Assembly: GCF_003025555.1 (NCBI RefSeq)
Contig: NZ_PYMH01000004.1
Span: forward strand, 248,001-312,000
DNA: 64,000 bases
Reading direction: 5' to 3'
Origin: Photobacterium lutimaris
GTDB lineage: Bacteria; Pseudomonadota; Gammaproteobacteria; Enterobacterales; Vibrionaceae
The notes under the pieces were generated by a model. The model worked only from the letters and a program-made list of their open reading frames with translations, was not told the DNA's origin and did no database searches. A program made the position numbers and the translations under genes. Shown in pieces: positions 35,711 through 45,636 of this stretch. Positions within the stretch are counted from its first letter, which is position 1; every line of letters begins with the position of its first letter.

Positions 35711-36592
35711 TCAAAAGACTTTGGGCAAGTGTTCGAGTAGGTGATCAATCAGAACCCGTGTTGCTCGGCTGACCCCCATTCGGTCGGGGTAAACGAGCCA
35801 AACATCTTCGGATTGTGACTGGCAGTCAGGTAAAATCCGTATTAATTCCCCAGACTCCATCGCATTCAACGCGAGTAGCAAGGGCAAAAAGCTGATCCCT
35901 TGGCCTGCAATCATTGAGCGCCGAATATAACCGGTGTTATTGCTGGTGAGGATAGGTTTAACGTTGAGGGTTGAGTCTGTAAACTGCCAAGTGTTCTCGA
36001 TTCTCCCATCGGGTCTGCGATAACAAATACAACGGTGCTCGGCGAGTTCATCAATACTTTTGGGTTCACCGTGTTGCTTGATGTATTCAGGACTAGCCAA
36101 TAAAAAACGGTGAATAGAAGTAATATGCCTTGCGACTAGGCTGGAATCTTGTAACTGTCCAACATGAAAGCTGAGATCAAGACCTTGCTCATAGAGGTCT
36201 TGGTAGCCATTGGTGCTGAAGCGGACATCCAGTTCGATGTCTGGATATTGCAGTTGAAACTGATTGAGAATGGGTTGAAGCACTTCTTCACTGTCGGGGA
36301 GCGCACCGATTTTTACTTTCCCGGTGGGTTTATTGTCGAGTTGGTACATGGCCTCCTGTGCTTTTTCTAAGCCCTGAACCACTTTTAACAACTCATGATA
36401 GAGTACTTCACCATGTTGGGTAAGGCGTATTTTGCGGGTGGTACGGAAAAATAGCTGAGCATTGAGGTGTTTTTCCAACTCACCGATCCGGCGACTAACG
36501 TTTGCACGGGGTAAATCGAGAGCATTGGCTGCAGCAGAGAAGCTACCGAGCTCTACCACAGTGGTAAAGAGTTTTAGGTCGTCCAAACGCAT
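35711..36592 (-). CDS. LysR-family transcriptional regulator (2)
   Basis: A 293-residue LTTR. The HTH is GSFSAAANALDLPRANVSRRIGELEKHL and the substrate domain begins near residue 92 (KVKIGALPDSEEV). It lies 177 bases upstream of the efflux operon on the same strand, so it may regulate that operon and could also be partly cotranscribed. ATG 36592 gives the standard MRLDDLKLFTTVVE start; a GTG at 36601 is the longer alternative. Confidence 0.88.
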   Translation of the reverse strand: MRLDDLKLFTTVVELGSFSAAANALDLPRANVSRRIGELEKHLNAQLFFRTTRKIRLTQHGEVLYHELLKVVQGLEKAQEAMYQLDNKPTGKVKIGALPDSEEVLQPILNQFQLQYPDIELDVRFSTNGYQDLYEQGLDLSFHVGQLQDSSLVARHITSIHRFLLASPEYIKQHGEPKSIDELAEHRCICYRRPDGRIENTWQFTDSTLNVKPILTSNNTGYIRRSMIAGQGISFLPLLLALNAMESGELIRILPDCQSQSEDVWLVYPDRMGVSRATRVLIDHLLEHLPKVF

Positions 36593-36755
36593 ACATATCA
36601 CTTATAGAGATTATTCACTGTTTACAGTGTAAATGGTGAACGAATGCGAATAAATGATTTATGTCATAGCAAAAGAGCCAAGTGAAGTCGTGGCAAGGCT
36701 GATTGTACGTGGCTTAATCAATGCCTTGCCATGTGTGAGGTATGCCCGAGGGTGA

Positions 36756-37742
36756 TTACTGGAATGAGCTGGCGAGATACCACAGATAAGTACTGAAGAT
36801 GAGCAAGAGTATCCCCCCGCCCACACGGCTGACTTGATAGCTAGCTGTAGTAGTAGCGCAGCGCTTATTTGTTAGTGCAAACATGAATATCCCACCCAGC
36901 ACGGCTGTAAGGAGTGCCATCGCAGGCAAGTCTCTGGTCAAAATTTGCCGAGGCAGTGTCAAACCCTCGCCCATAAGGGCAGGGAAGGCGATGACACCTA
37001 ACAGGTTAAAAATATTTGAGCCAATAACGGTTGCAAAAGCGATGTCATGCATCCCCCGCTTCACTGCAGCAAGAGCGGCCGCCAGCTCAGGTAAGCTAGT
37101 GCCAAATGCAATGACGGTTAAGCCAATCGTTAGTTCGCTAATACCCGCGATGACTGCCAATTTAACAGCGCCCCAGACCATGAGTTTGGATGACGCGAGT
37201 AGGATAATAAGCATGACAAGAGATTCAAAAGCCGCACGGGATTTTGAAATGTTGAGGAAATCGAGCTCTTCAGGCTCTGATTGCTCATGCCTTGCAGAAT
37301 AGGCGAGATACAGGCAATACGCCAGCAGGCCAGAAAGGAGGATAACACCTTCGAGAGTGGCTAGCTTTCCATTTACCATGAGCAGGCATGACAGCACCAT
37401 TGCAATTGCCAGAATGGGGAACTCGCGCCGGATAAAACGTGAATGGACAATTAATGGCTTAAAAAGAATGCATACCGATAGCACTAGGCCAATATTGATA
37501 ATATTTGAGCCTAGTCCATTGCCTACTGCTAGCTCGCCTGCGCCATTGAGAGCGGCGGTCGCTGAGACTAATAGCTCCGGAGCGGAAGTGCCAAAGGCGA
37601 CAACGGTCATACCGATAAAAACGATAGAAATATTACAGTGCTTGGCATAGGTAGCGGATGATGCAATAAGCCTATCGGCACTAAAGGACAAGAGTGCAAA
37701 GCCGATAGTTAATGCAGAAAGTGCAATAAGAAAAGTGTTCAT
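36756..37742 (-). CDS. CaCA-family cation/proton or cation/sodium antiporter
   Basis: A 328-residue membrane protein with about ten TM helices in two inverted halves. The alpha repeats are visible as VVAFGTSAPELLVSATAAL with GNGLGSNIINIG, and VIAFGTSLPELAAALAAV with ATVIGSNIFNLLG. A charged cytosolic loop (ARHEQSEPEELDF) separates the halves. CaCA members move Ca2+ or other divalent cations. A yybP-ykoY riboswitch in the leader argues that manganese export is the relevant function here. Confidence 0.85.
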   Translation of the reverse strand: MNTFLIALSALTIGFALLSFSADRLIASSATYAKHCNISIVFIGMTVVAFGTSAPELLVSATAALNGAGELAVGNGLGSNIINIGLVLSVCILFKPLIVHSRFIRREFPILAIAMVLSCLLMVNGKLATLEGVILLSGLLAYCLYLAYSARHEQSEPEELDFLNISKSRAAFESLVMLIILLASSKLMVWGAVKLAVIAGISELTIGLTVIAFGTSLPELAAALAAVKRGMHDIAFATVIGSNIFNLLGVIAFPALMGEGLTLPRQILTRDLPAMALLTAVLGGIFMFALTNKRCATTTASYQVSRVGGGILLLIFSTYLWYLASSFQ

Positions 37743-37756
37743 TGGTCTTACTAAAG

Positions 37757-37801
37757 GCGAGGGCTATAAAAAACACGAACAACCCCACACCTAGCCCTCG
37801 C
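37757..37801 (-). promoter_or_regulatory. Expression-platform hairpin before the CaCA antiporter
   Basis: GCGAGGGCTA (37757-37766) pairs perfectly with TAGCCCTCGC (37792-37801). It ends 15 bases before the start codon and has no T run, so it probably acts on translation rather than termination. Its minus-strand 3' half could compete with the aptamer's closing helix. Confidence 0.6.
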
Positions 37802-37815
37802 ATTTGGTGCGTGAT

Positions 37816-37931
37816 TGTCCGAGTCTCGCTGGGCTACCTGAAATATCGGTAACTGGTTATGCCATGGCATGTGGCCAAATATGTTGACATAACCTTTTGC
37901 ATCGAATGCAAAATAGCTACTCCCTCAAACA
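37816..37931 (-). promoter_or_regulatory. yybP-ykoY manganese riboswitch
   Basis: On the minus strand, P1 TGTTTGAG (37931-37924) pairs with CTCGGACA (37823-37816). The conserved GGGAGTAGC follows P1, then a TTTTGCAT/ATGCAAAA hairpin, GGTTATGTCAACATA with its CATAACC partner, and GGTAGCCCAGCGAGA before the closing strand. These are the conserved elements of the Mn2+-sensing class. A TATAAT box at 37944-37939 puts transcription start just ahead of it. Confidence 0.88.
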
Positions 37932-38040
37932 GGGGCGTATTATACGTAACGCTTTCAGTCTGGCTATAGGTTGCCGTTAAAAGAACTGTAAGTATTCGTA
38001 ACGGCAGCAAGGGGGCAAGCTTGCACCGATTGAGATCGAA

Positions 38041-38532
38041 TTAGTGCTTGTTGTGATTCATTTCCACTTCTTTCATACCCTCTGGTATATACGTTGCCTC
38101 TTCGACTTTTACATCGATTTCAACCGAACCTGCATTTTTGAAGGTAAGGGTCAGCGAGAAGCTTTCACCCAGTTGCGGTACTTCTTTTAGGTTAAAGAAC
38201 ATAATGTGATAACCACCTGGTTTAAGAGCTTGTAAATCATGGGCAGGGATATCGATTATTTCTACTTCACGCATTTTCATCATGCCGTCTTCATGCATAT
38301 GGGCGTGGAGCTCGGTTTTCTCTGCAATAGGTGAAGAAGCACTGAGTAGTTCATCATTATTATTGCTGTGATTCATCACATTGAAAAAAGCCGCTGCAAC
38401 TTGTGAGGTTGGTGGGACTTGCTTTGACCATGGTTGGTCAATCTGTAAATCACCAACGTTGTATTCATGGGCATAGGCTGAACTGGTCAGAGCGAATAGG
38501 CTGCCGAGTAAAATGCTTTTTATTGTTTTCAT
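38041..38532 (-). CDS. Periplasmic copper chaperone PCu(A)C
   Basis: A 163-residue protein. The signal peptide (KSILLGSLFALTSSAYA) is followed by mature HEYNVGDLQIDQPWSK. The DUF461/PCuAC copper site HMHEDGMMKMREV is H(M)X10MX21HXM-like: His82/His84 plus downstream Met and HIM. A His-rich tail (MNHNKH) adds ligands. It delivers Cu(I) to the CuA centre of cytochrome oxidase in the family. GGAG precedes ATG 38532. No oxidase or senC gene is adjacent. Confidence 0.88.
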   Translation of the reverse strand: MKTIKSILLGSLFALTSSAYAHEYNVGDLQIDQPWSKQVPPTSQVAAAFFNVMNHSNNNDELLSASSPIAEKTELHAHMHEDGMMKMREVEIIDIPAHDLQALKPGGYHIMFFNLKEVPQLGESFSLTLTFKNAGSVEIDVKVEEATYIPEGMKEVEMNHNKH

Positions 38533-38845
38533 TACGTTCTCCATGTGGCTTCATGCCTGTAAAAATACTATTCAATATGGATTATTTAAGTCATCGTTAT
38601 TTCATAAATAGAATGGCATAGAGTGCTTAGGCGCGATGAGGTATAGCCTGTTATTACCTGATTGATGCCGAGGTTGATAAATGAAGGTGGAATCGTGGTC
38701 GGCATGAATCGACAATTAGTCTTGTTATGATGCAAGAATAGTAGCAGGCAAGAACAAGCATGTAATTGAGTTTGTTGATTTTATGTGTTTTTTTTGATCT
38801 CAATGTGCCAGCTCGATAGTGGCGGCGTTGATTTTGATTCAGTGA
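38533..38845. other. Gene-free stretch between the copper chaperone and P-type ATPase genes
   Basis: About 313 bases, AT-leaning, with a TTTTTTTT run near 38788-38795 and no clear hairpin, open frame or operator. It should include the promoter of the copper chaperone and the end of the ATPase transcript. Confidence 0.4.
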
Positions 38846-41554
38846 TTAGCGGGGCGGTCGGGTTTTCGCTTGATACTTTCTCATAATGGCTTTTTCGACT
38901 TCGACGAGGATAAAAACACTGGAGGCAACGACGATAATTTGTGGCCAGGCACTCATCTCGATTGCATAGGTGCCGAACAGTGTTTGCATTACAGGAAGGT
39001 AGGTAAAGCCAAGCTGGAAAACGCTGAGAGCAGCGATAGCCAGAAGAACATAGCGGTTTCCCACAATGTCTTGACGGCGGCAAATAGGGGCCAGAATAAA
39101 GCGGGAATTAAAGAGGTAGAATACTTCAAACATGACAAGGGTATTCACTGCAATAGTTCGAGCGCGTTCAATATCAGAATGATGGGTCAGTTCCCATTGG
39201 AAAAGTCCCAGTGTGCCGCCCATGATTATCACGGATACAAAGGCCACTCGCCAAATAAGGTGGTTATTGAGCAGGGGTTGGCTAGGAGGGTGGGGAAGGC
39301 GTTGCATAAGACTCGGCTCCTTGGGCTCAAAAGCGAGTGACAGTGCCAATGTCACGGCAGTGATCATATTTACCCATAGGATTTGTACTGGAGTTAAGGG
39401 TAACTGCGGAAAGCCAAGTAAGACAGCGGTGAGAATGATGAGGGCTTCACCGCCATTGGTCGGCAGGATGAATAGGATTGCTTTTCGTAAATTGTCGTAA
39501 ACAGCCCGTCCCTCTTCGACTGCGGCGGTGATAGTAGCAAAGTTGTCGTCGGCCAATACCATCTCAGACGCTTCTTTTGCTGCCTCTGTACCATTTTTAC
39601 CCATAGCGGTGCCAATATCAGACCGCTTTAGTGCTGGTGCATCATTAACGCCATCTCCGGTCATGGCGACGATGTGGTTATGTTGTTGTAGTATTTTGAT
39701 TAGACGCATTTTGTGTTTGGGGTTAACCCGGGCATAAATATCGATTCGGTTGACAAGCTCGAACAGTTCTTCATTACTGAGTTGGTCCATTTGATGGCCG
39801 GTAAGGGTTTCTTGGGCATTTGAGAGCCCTATCTGGCGGGCAACGGCTCGAGCCGTTAGTGCATGATCACCTGTGATCATTTTAACTCGAATGCCGGCTT
39901 CATTGCAGATATGTACGGATTCAATCGCTTCTTCGCGCGGTGGGTCAATCAACCCAAACAACCCCAACATGATGAATTGATCACCTATATCACCGAAAGT
40001 CAGTTCAACTTGATCTTTTTGCGCTGTACGGTAAGCGATCGCTAATAGTCGTTGGCCATTTTGTGCCTGTTGCTCGATCATCGCGAGCCAATAGTCCGGT
40101 TGTAGCGATGCAGGACCGGAAGTGGTGAGTTGCTGGTGACACATCTCCAGAATACGCTCTGGTGCTCCTTTGAGGAAAATAAAGGCCTGTCCATCATGGC
40201 TATGATGTAACGTTGCCATAAAGCGGTGCTCAGATTCGAAGGGGATCAAATCAGTGCGTGGATATTGATTTTTTACACCGGCTGCATCAAGTCCGATCTT
40301 AGTACCTGCGACTAATAAGGCACCTTCCAAAGGGTCCCCATGGATGTGCCATTCGTGCTTTTCTTGGCGAAGTGTCGCGTCATTGCACAGAACGGCAGCT
40401 TCGATTGTTTGCAAGAGAGGGGATCCGGTCTCGGGGAAAACGGTTTGATTGCCACAGGTCAGAATACCGTGTGGATCATAACCGGTGCCACTGAGCGTGT
40501 ATTGGTTGTCGATGGTGATAATTGTTCTGACGGTCATTTCGTTGCGGGTCAGTGTCCCCGTCTTGTCGGTGCAGATCACGGTGACAGCCCCTAAGGTTTC
40601 GACGGCAGGAAGACGACGGATCACGGCTTTACGCCTGGCCATTCTTTCGACACCGATCGCCAAGGTGATAGTCATAATAGCCGGTAGCCCTTCAGGTATC
40701 GCGGCAACGGCGAGGCTGACAGCGGCAAGAAACATATTGGTTAAGGGGTAATCCCGGATCAGGACTCCATAGGAAAAGGTGGCGGTTGCTAATGTCAGGA
40801 TAGTGGCTGTCAGCCAGCGACTGAAGAGGGCAATTTGTTTGAGCAACGGGGTTTGGGTTGATCTAACCTTTGAGACGAGTTCGCTGATCTGCCCCAACTC
40901 AGTCCTAACCCCTGTTGCGACGACAATTCCAGTTCCAATACCGTGGGTGACCAAGGTGCCAGAATAGGCCATGCAAGCACGGTTTGCCAATTCGCTCTGG
41001 TATGCAACCGGTTCACTCTGCTTATCCACGGCGACAGACTCTCCCGTTAAGGCTGCTTCTGAAATTTGTAACCCTTTGGCACGGCAAAGCCGCAAGTCGG
41101 CAGGTATTCGATCCCCAGATTGCAGTAATACGATATCCCCGACGACTAAGTTCTCCACGGCGACGGTTTGTTGCTGGCCGTTGCGAATAACTTCTGCGCT
41201 CGGTGATAACATTTTTTGAATGGCTTTGAGTGCATCTTCTGCGCGGCCTTCTTGGATAAAGCCGATGATGGCGTTGATCAGCACAACCCCTGCAATGACC
41301 CCGGTGTCTAGCCAATGGCCAAGTAGGCTCGTTATCAGCATGACGGCTAGCAACACGTAAATAAGCAGGTTGTTGAACTGGAATAGGAACCGAACCAATA
41401 TCGAACGGCGTTGCGGGTCCGGTAACTTGTTCGGACCGTGATGGCGACGGCGGTGATCAGCTTCCGAGGTGCTTAGCCCATCGGGGTGGCTACTGACTGC
41501 CTCAAAAGTTCTCTGTATTGAGTAATGATGCCAGGGGAGGGGCGGCTCATGCAT
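38846..41554 (-). CDS. P-type cation-transporting ATPase (P2A/SERCA-like)
   Basis: A 902-residue ATPase. Motifs are TGES near residue 172, PEGLPA in TM4, DKTGTLT with the phosphorylated Asp near residue 330, KGAPE in the nucleotide domain and MVTGDGVNDAPAL-type hinge (AMTGDGVNDAPALK). The N-terminal cation-ATPase domain (HHYSIQRTFEAVSSHPDGLS) fits bacterial Ca2+/Mn2+-type pumps rather than CPx heavy-metal pumps. It is divergent from the formate operon by 96 bases. The start ATG 41554 has AGGTT 5 bases upstream. Ion specificity is not determined. Confidence 0.9.
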   Translation of the reverse strand: MHEPPLPWHHYSIQRTFEAVSSHPDGLSTSEADHRRRHHGPNKLPDPQRRSILVRFLFQFNNLLIYVLLAVMLITSLLGHWLDTGVIAGVVLINAIIGFIQEGRAEDALKAIQKMLSPSAEVIRNGQQQTVAVENLVVGDIVLLQSGDRIPADLRLCRAKGLQISEAALTGESVAVDKQSEPVAYQSELANRACMAYSGTLVTHGIGTGIVVATGVRTELGQISELVSKVRSTQTPLLKQIALFSRWLTATILTLATATFSYGVLIRDYPLTNMFLAAVSLAVAAIPEGLPAIMTITLAIGVERMARRKAVIRRLPAVETLGAVTVICTDKTGTLTRNEMTVRTIITIDNQYTLSGTGYDPHGILTCGNQTVFPETGSPLLQTIEAAVLCNDATLRQEKHEWHIHGDPLEGALLVAGTKIGLDAAGVKNQYPRTDLIPFESEHRFMATLHHSHDGQAFIFLKGAPERILEMCHQQLTTSGPASLQPDYWLAMIEQQAQNGQRLLAIAYRTAQKDQVELTFGDIGDQFIMLGLFGLIDPPREEAIESVHICNEAGIRVKMITGDHALTARAVARQIGLSNAQETLTGHQMDQLSNEELFELVNRIDIYARVNPKHKMRLIKILQQHNHIVAMTGDGVNDAPALKRSDIGTAMGKNGTEAAKEASEMVLADDNFATITAAVEEGRAVYDNLRKAILFILPTNGGEALIILTAVLLGFPQLPLTPVQILWVNMITAVTLALSLAFEPKEPSLMQRLPHPPSQPLLNNHLIWRVAFVSVIIMGGTLGLFQWELTHHSDIERARTIAVNTLVMFEVFYLFNSRFILAPICRRQDIVGNRYVLLAIAALSVFQLGFTYLPVMQTLFGTYAIEMSAWPQIIVVASSVFILVEVEKAIMRKYQAKTRPPR

Positions 41555-41650
41555 GGCAACCTATCCAGCAATCGGATTCTGTCTATGATTGATTATTAGG
41601 CAATCTGGTCTAGCTTGTGTGTATGAATAATGGGAAAGAGAAATTATCGA

Positions 41651-42463
41651 ATGGCTGACATCTTTGGTTTTGACGCGTTCTCCCCCAAACAGATCGCCGA
41701 GAAGGTTGATAATATCGGGGTAGTAAAAGCAAGGTTGCCACTGGTTTCAATGGTCATGCTCGGCGTCTTGGCCGGTGCTTTTATTGGCCTTGGCGGCTTA
41801 TATTTCACCTTGGTGAAGTCTGACGCCTCTTTGGGGTTCGCCTCCCAGCAAGTGTTGGGAGGATTGACCTTTTCTCTTGGCTTGCTATTGGTGATTGTTG
41901 CTGGAGCTGAGCTATTTACGGGTAACAATTTGCTCGCCATGGCGTGGGCGGATAAGAAAATAACCACTCTAGAACTGCTGAGAAACTGGCTGATCGTCAG
42001 TTTAGCTAACTTGGTGGGGGCGGTAGGTCTTGCTTTCCTTGTCTTCTTTTCTGATCACGCCGCCATGAATGATGGGGCCATAGCGGCCATGTACGCGCAA
42101 ATTGCTGCGGCTAAGTGCGAGTTACCGTTTTGGACCGCTTTTTTCCGAGGGGTATTGTGTAACGTTTTGGTTTGTATGGCGGTTTGGATGGCGCTTGCTG
42201 GACGAAGTGTGATTGATAAGGCAGTGGCAATCGTCTTTCCTATTTCAGCGTTTGTCGCGGCTGGTTTTGAGCACAGTGTTGCGAATATGTATTTTATTCC
42301 TTTAGCCATGTTACTCAAAGTCTCGGGCACGGTTGACGTTGCCGATTCTGTTTCTATGCTTGGGTTTGTTGGCAATTTGGTTCCGGTTATTTTGGGGAAT
42401 TTAGTGGGTGGCAGTGTGTTAGTCGGGCTGGTTTATCACATCATTTACTTACGTAAGCAGTAA
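41651..42463 (+). CDS. Formate/nitrite transporter (FocA-like formate channel)
   Basis: A 270-residue membrane protein with six TM helices. Signature segments are GAFIGLGGLYFTLV, GAELFTGNNLLAMAW (FNT signature) and FRGVLCNVLVCMAVW, ending with GFEHSVANMYFIP. A pentameric inner-membrane channel for formate is expected. It heads the formate dehydrogenase operon, 48 bases before it, which fits formate rather than nitrite. ATG 41651 starts the usual MADIFGFDAFSP; an upstream ATG at 41630 would add seven residues. Confidence 0.88.
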   Translation: MADIFGFDAFSPKQIAEKVDNIGVVKARLPLVSMVMLGVLAGAFIGLGGLYFTLVKSDASLGFASQQVLGGLTFSLGLLLVIVAGAELFTGNNLLAMAWADKKITTLELLRNWLIVSLANLVGAVGLAFLVFFSDHAAMNDGAIAAMYAQIAAAKCELPFWTAFFRGVLCNVLVCMAVWMALAGRSVIDKAVAIVFPISAFVAAGFEHSVANMYFIPLAMLLKVSGTVDVADSVSMLGFVGNLVPVILGNLVGGSVLVGLVYHIIYLRKQ

Positions 42464-42511
42464 TTGGTGTGGTGCTATAATTTAGCTGGCAATAATGATC
42501 AGGCAATCAGC

Positions 42512-44602
42512 ATGCATTCCAAAGTTGTGAAAACTGTCTGTCCTTTCTGTGGTGTTGGCTGTGGTATGTACCTAACCAGCGATTGGAAAGGGAAAGTGTG
42601 TGGCGTTACGCCACAATGGGATCATCCAATCAGTCGCGGCAAGCTTTGCGACAAAGGGTGGAGCACGGCTTATGCGGTTTCATCGGAGAGCCGTATTACT
42701 CATCCTTTACGAAGAGAGCGTGATAAGTTTGTCCATATCAGTTGGGAAGAGGCACTTTCTTCTATTAGCCGTGCCTTGCAAGACATAATCGATGACGATG
42801 GGCCACAAGCCGTAGGCATTATCAGTAGTGCTCGAGCGACCAATGAAGATAATTATGCCGCACAAAAGTTTGCTCGTTCGGTACTGAAAACCAACAATGT
42901 TGATCACTGTGCCCGAATTTGTCACAGCCCCACTGTCGCGGGGCTCAAGCAAGTACTGGGTTCGGGAGCGATGACGAACAGCACCGATGATGTGTCGAAG
43001 GCCGATGTCATCATGGTTATCGGTGCCGATCCAACTGAAAACCATAGTGTTCTGGGTGGGCAAGTGATCCAGGCCAAGTTAGCCGGAGCCAAGCTTATTG
43101 TGGTCGATCCCCGCGTGACACGACTTGCAAAGCTTGCTGATATTCATCTGCAACTTCAACCAGGAACGAATACCGCTCTGCTTAATTCGATGCTACAAGT
43201 CATTATTTCCAATGGCTGGCATGATCAAGACTTTATAGCGCAGCGCTGCGAAGGGTTTGAAAAGCTTGAGAAGCACGTTGAAAAAGTAACACCTGAGTCG
43301 GTTGAAGCGATCACAGGCCTTGATGCCGAGCAGATCCGACAGGCGGCAAAGCTATACAGCCAGACTGAGCACTCGATGATTTTGTATGGGATGGGGATCA
43401 CCCAGTTTGTGAGCGGGACAACCAATGTGATGGCCCTTGCCGACTTGGCGCTGGTTTGCGGCCATATTGGTAAGCCGGGCACGGGAATCAACCCTTTGCG
43501 GGGACAAAATAATGTTCAAGGTGCTTGCGATATGGGATGCTTGCCCAATGTTTATCCCGGCTATCAACTTGCTGACGAAAAGGAGACTCAAGCGAAATTT
43601 TCTGCTGCCTGGGGAGGTGACGTTGCCACGAGCGCCGGGTTGACGTCGATGGGGATGACAAAAGCGGCATTGGCGGGTCAGTTTAAAGGCCTGATCTTGT
43701 TTGGTGAAGACCCTGTTGTTACCGACCCAGATCAAAATCATGTTCGCGAAGCATATCAGGCGCTGGATTTGCTGGTGGTGGCAGAGCTGACCATGACAGA
43801 AACAGCCAAGCTGGCTGATATTGTATTGCCTGCGGCTTCTTTTGCAGAAAAATCGGGTACATTTACCAATTGTGAGCGAAGGGTGCAGTGTATTCATCCT
43901 GTTATTCCACCGCTTGGTGAAGCCATGGGCGACTGGCAGTGGTTGCAAGCATTAGCCAAGGCAATGGGCAGTGATAGGCTAAACTGGCCTGATACTGAGT
44001 CAGTGTTTGATGAAATGGCGCGGCTGACACCGCAATACCAAGGGATGAACTACCCCAAACTGGAGCAGGGATTTGGCTTGCAATGGCCTTGTAACGAAAG
44101 CGCACCTCAGGGGACGGCAATTTTACATCAGCAGCAGTTCCCCATTGGCAAAGCGAGGCTGACACCAGCCCACTATGTACCAATCGACGAGCCAACAGAC
44201 GAAGACTACCCATTACTGTTAACCACTAACCGGCTGCATTTTCACTATGGTTGTGGTTCGATGAGCCGTAAATCACCATTACTTGAACGAGAGACACCGC
44301 CGGGCATCTTATTTATAAACCCGCTTGATGCCAAGGCCTTATCACTCCATCCTTATCATCCCGTAGGGGTGCGCTCTCGGCGGGGATATATCGAAACAAG
44401 GGCCATGATCACCAAAGATGTCCCGCCAGGAGTGGTCAGCATGCCATACCACTTTAAAGAAGCGCCTTCGAACCAATTAACCAATACTGCCTTAGATCCA
44501 ATCACCAAAATGCCTGAGTTAAAGGCCTGTGCTGTATCCGTGACGGCATTACCGATAGATCATATGCCTAGCCCGGTATGGCAGTTAACAGGGGAGGGGT
44601 AA
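42512..44602 (+). CDS. Cys-type formate dehydrogenase catalytic subunit
   Basis: A 696-residue molybdopterin (bis-MGD) oxidoreductase. The N-terminal [4Fe-4S] ligands are Cys10, Cys13, Cys17 and Cys46. The active-site region DHCARICHSPTVAGL has Cys137-His138 where FdhF has selenocysteine-His. MGD-binding segments (IGADPTENH, GMGITQFVSGT) and a C-terminal molydopterin dinucleotide domain follow. It has no TAT signal, so it is cytosolic, unlike FdnG and FdoG. It oxidises formate to CO2 or runs in reverse. ATG 42512 follows AGG. Its electron partners are the next two genes. Confidence 0.88.
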   Translation: MHSKVVKTVCPFCGVGCGMYLTSDWKGKVCGVTPQWDHPISRGKLCDKGWSTAYAVSSESRITHPLRRERDKFVHISWEEALSSISRALQDIIDDDGPQAVGIISSARATNEDNYAAQKFARSVLKTNNVDHCARICHSPTVAGLKQVLGSGAMTNSTDDVSKADVIMVIGADPTENHSVLGGQVIQAKLAGAKLIVVDPRVTRLAKLADIHLQLQPGTNTALLNSMLQVIISNGWHDQDFIAQRCEGFEKLEKHVEKVTPESVEAITGLDAEQIRQAAKLYSQTEHSMILYGMGITQFVSGTTNVMALADLALVCGHIGKPGTGINPLRGQNNVQGACDMGCLPNVYPGYQLADEKETQAKFSAAWGGDVATSAGLTSMGMTKAALAGQFKGLILFGEDPVVTDPDQNHVREAYQALDLLVVAELTMTETAKLADIVLPAASFAEKSGTFTNCERRVQCIHPVIPPLGEAMGDWQWLQALAKAMGSDRLNWPDTESVFDEMARLTPQYQGMNYPKLEQGFGLQWPCNESAPQGTAILHQQQFPIGKARLTPAHYVPIDEPTDEDYPLLLTTNRLHFHYGCGSMSRKSPLLERETPPGILFINPLDAKALSLHPYHPVGVRSRRGYIETRAMITKDVPPGVVSMPYHFKEAPSNQLTNTALDPITKMPELKACAVSVTALPIDHMPSPVWQLTGEG

Positions 44603-44604
44603 AG

Positions 44605-45636
44605 ATGCACAGTACTTACCTGTTGGAGTCGCTAGATAATTTACGTGAACACTTGGCACAATCTCGAGATATATACCAAGCTGTGGCACTTGCTGATGAT
44701 GAACATGCGGGTAGCCACTGGCAGTTAGTTTCTGGTGGCAATTGGCCGCCTATGGTTGAACAAAAACCCCTGCAGTCCCCCAAATCATTTTTCTTTGCTG
44801 AGCAGGAGCCGTTATATGTCTTTGACGGTGAGTTTTTTAAAGAGGTGTTGCCGGCACCAGATCCGTTTGTGCTCTTTGGTGTAAAGAGCTGTGATTTGAT
44901 GGCAATCCATTATCAAGATATCTTCTTTGAGCAAGACCCTTATTATCAGGCTCGGCGTAAGCAGGCTCTTTTGGTTGGCGTTGACTGTATCAATCCTTGC
45001 GAGCAAGGGTTTTGCCACATGGTCAATGCGGGGCCAAGTGTAAGGGATGAGACTGCAGACTTACTGCTTCACCCGGTGGATTCACAGCGTTGGTTGCTGG
45101 TGGTTTTGTCTGCCTTGGGGGAAACGGCATTGCAAGGCATGGAATTAGTTTCTGCATCGCCAAATGATATCAGCTTGAGGTGGGAAAATATCAGCCATTG
45201 TGAGCAGTCCTTTTCTGATTACACGTATATTCTCGATGGAATCAGTAAACTGAATCAAGACCTTGTACCCGAGTCGTTGTGGGAACAGTTGGGAGTGCAA
45301 TGTCTCGGTTGTTCAGGGTGCACAACACTGTGCCCGACCTGCTCTTGTTTCGCTACCCGCCCGGAGGAAAAGACCTCCTCGTCTGAGGCATCGGTGACTC
45401 AAGTTCGTTTTTGGGATTCTTGCTTGTACGAGAGCTTCCAGCGTGAGGCAAGTTTTCATAACCCGACGGCAGAAGCAGGCTTGCGGGTGAAGCGCTTTTG
45501 GTACCATAAGTTTAGCGATGACTTTATACCTGAATTCGGCCGTTATGGGTGTGTCGGGTGTGGTCGATGTGAGTTGACTTGCCCCGGTGTGGTAGGGGTT
45601 CATGCCGTGATGAAAAGGATTGTTGACGATGCTTAG
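44605..45636 (+). CDS. Fe-S electron-transfer subunit (AsrA/HydB-like)
   Basis: A 343-residue protein of the 4Fe-4S 'sulfite reductase A / sulfhydrogenase beta' type. The N-terminal half carries FGVKSCDLMAIHYQD. Two cluster motifs follow: CLGCSGCTTLCPTCSC at about 231-246 and CVGCGRCELTCP near the C-terminus. It would carry electrons between formate dehydrogenase and the flavoprotein encoded next. A strong GGGGAGGGG sits before ATG 44605, two bases after the FDH stop codon. No sulfite reductase AsrC or hydrogenase gene is nearby. Confidence 0.78.
   Translation: MHSTYLLESLDNLREHLAQSRDIYQAVALADDEHAGSHWQLVSGGNWPPMVEQKPLQSPKSFFFAEQEPLYVFDGEFFKEVLPAPDPFVLFGVKSCDLMAIHYQDIFFEQDPYYQARRKQALLVGVDCINPCEQGFCHMVNAGPSVRDETADLLLHPVDSQRWLLVVLSALGETALQGMELVSASPNDISLRWENISHCEQSFSDYTYILDGISKLNQDLVPESLWEQLGVQCLGCSGCTTLCPTCSCFATRPEEKTSSSEASVTQVRFWDSCLYESFQREASFHNPTAEAGLRVKRFWYHKFSDDFIPEFGRYGCVGCGRCELTCPGVVGVHAVMKRIVDDA

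Noticed and set aside
36692..36735. GGCAAGGC/GCCTTGCC repeat as the antiporter terminator
   Set aside because: The stem is imperfect and lacks a T tract on the minus strand, so it was not listed as a terminator.
42512..44602. Selenocysteine formate dehydrogenase
   Set aside because: The active-site codon encodes Cys137 and there is no in-frame TGA or SECIS-type hairpin to consider.
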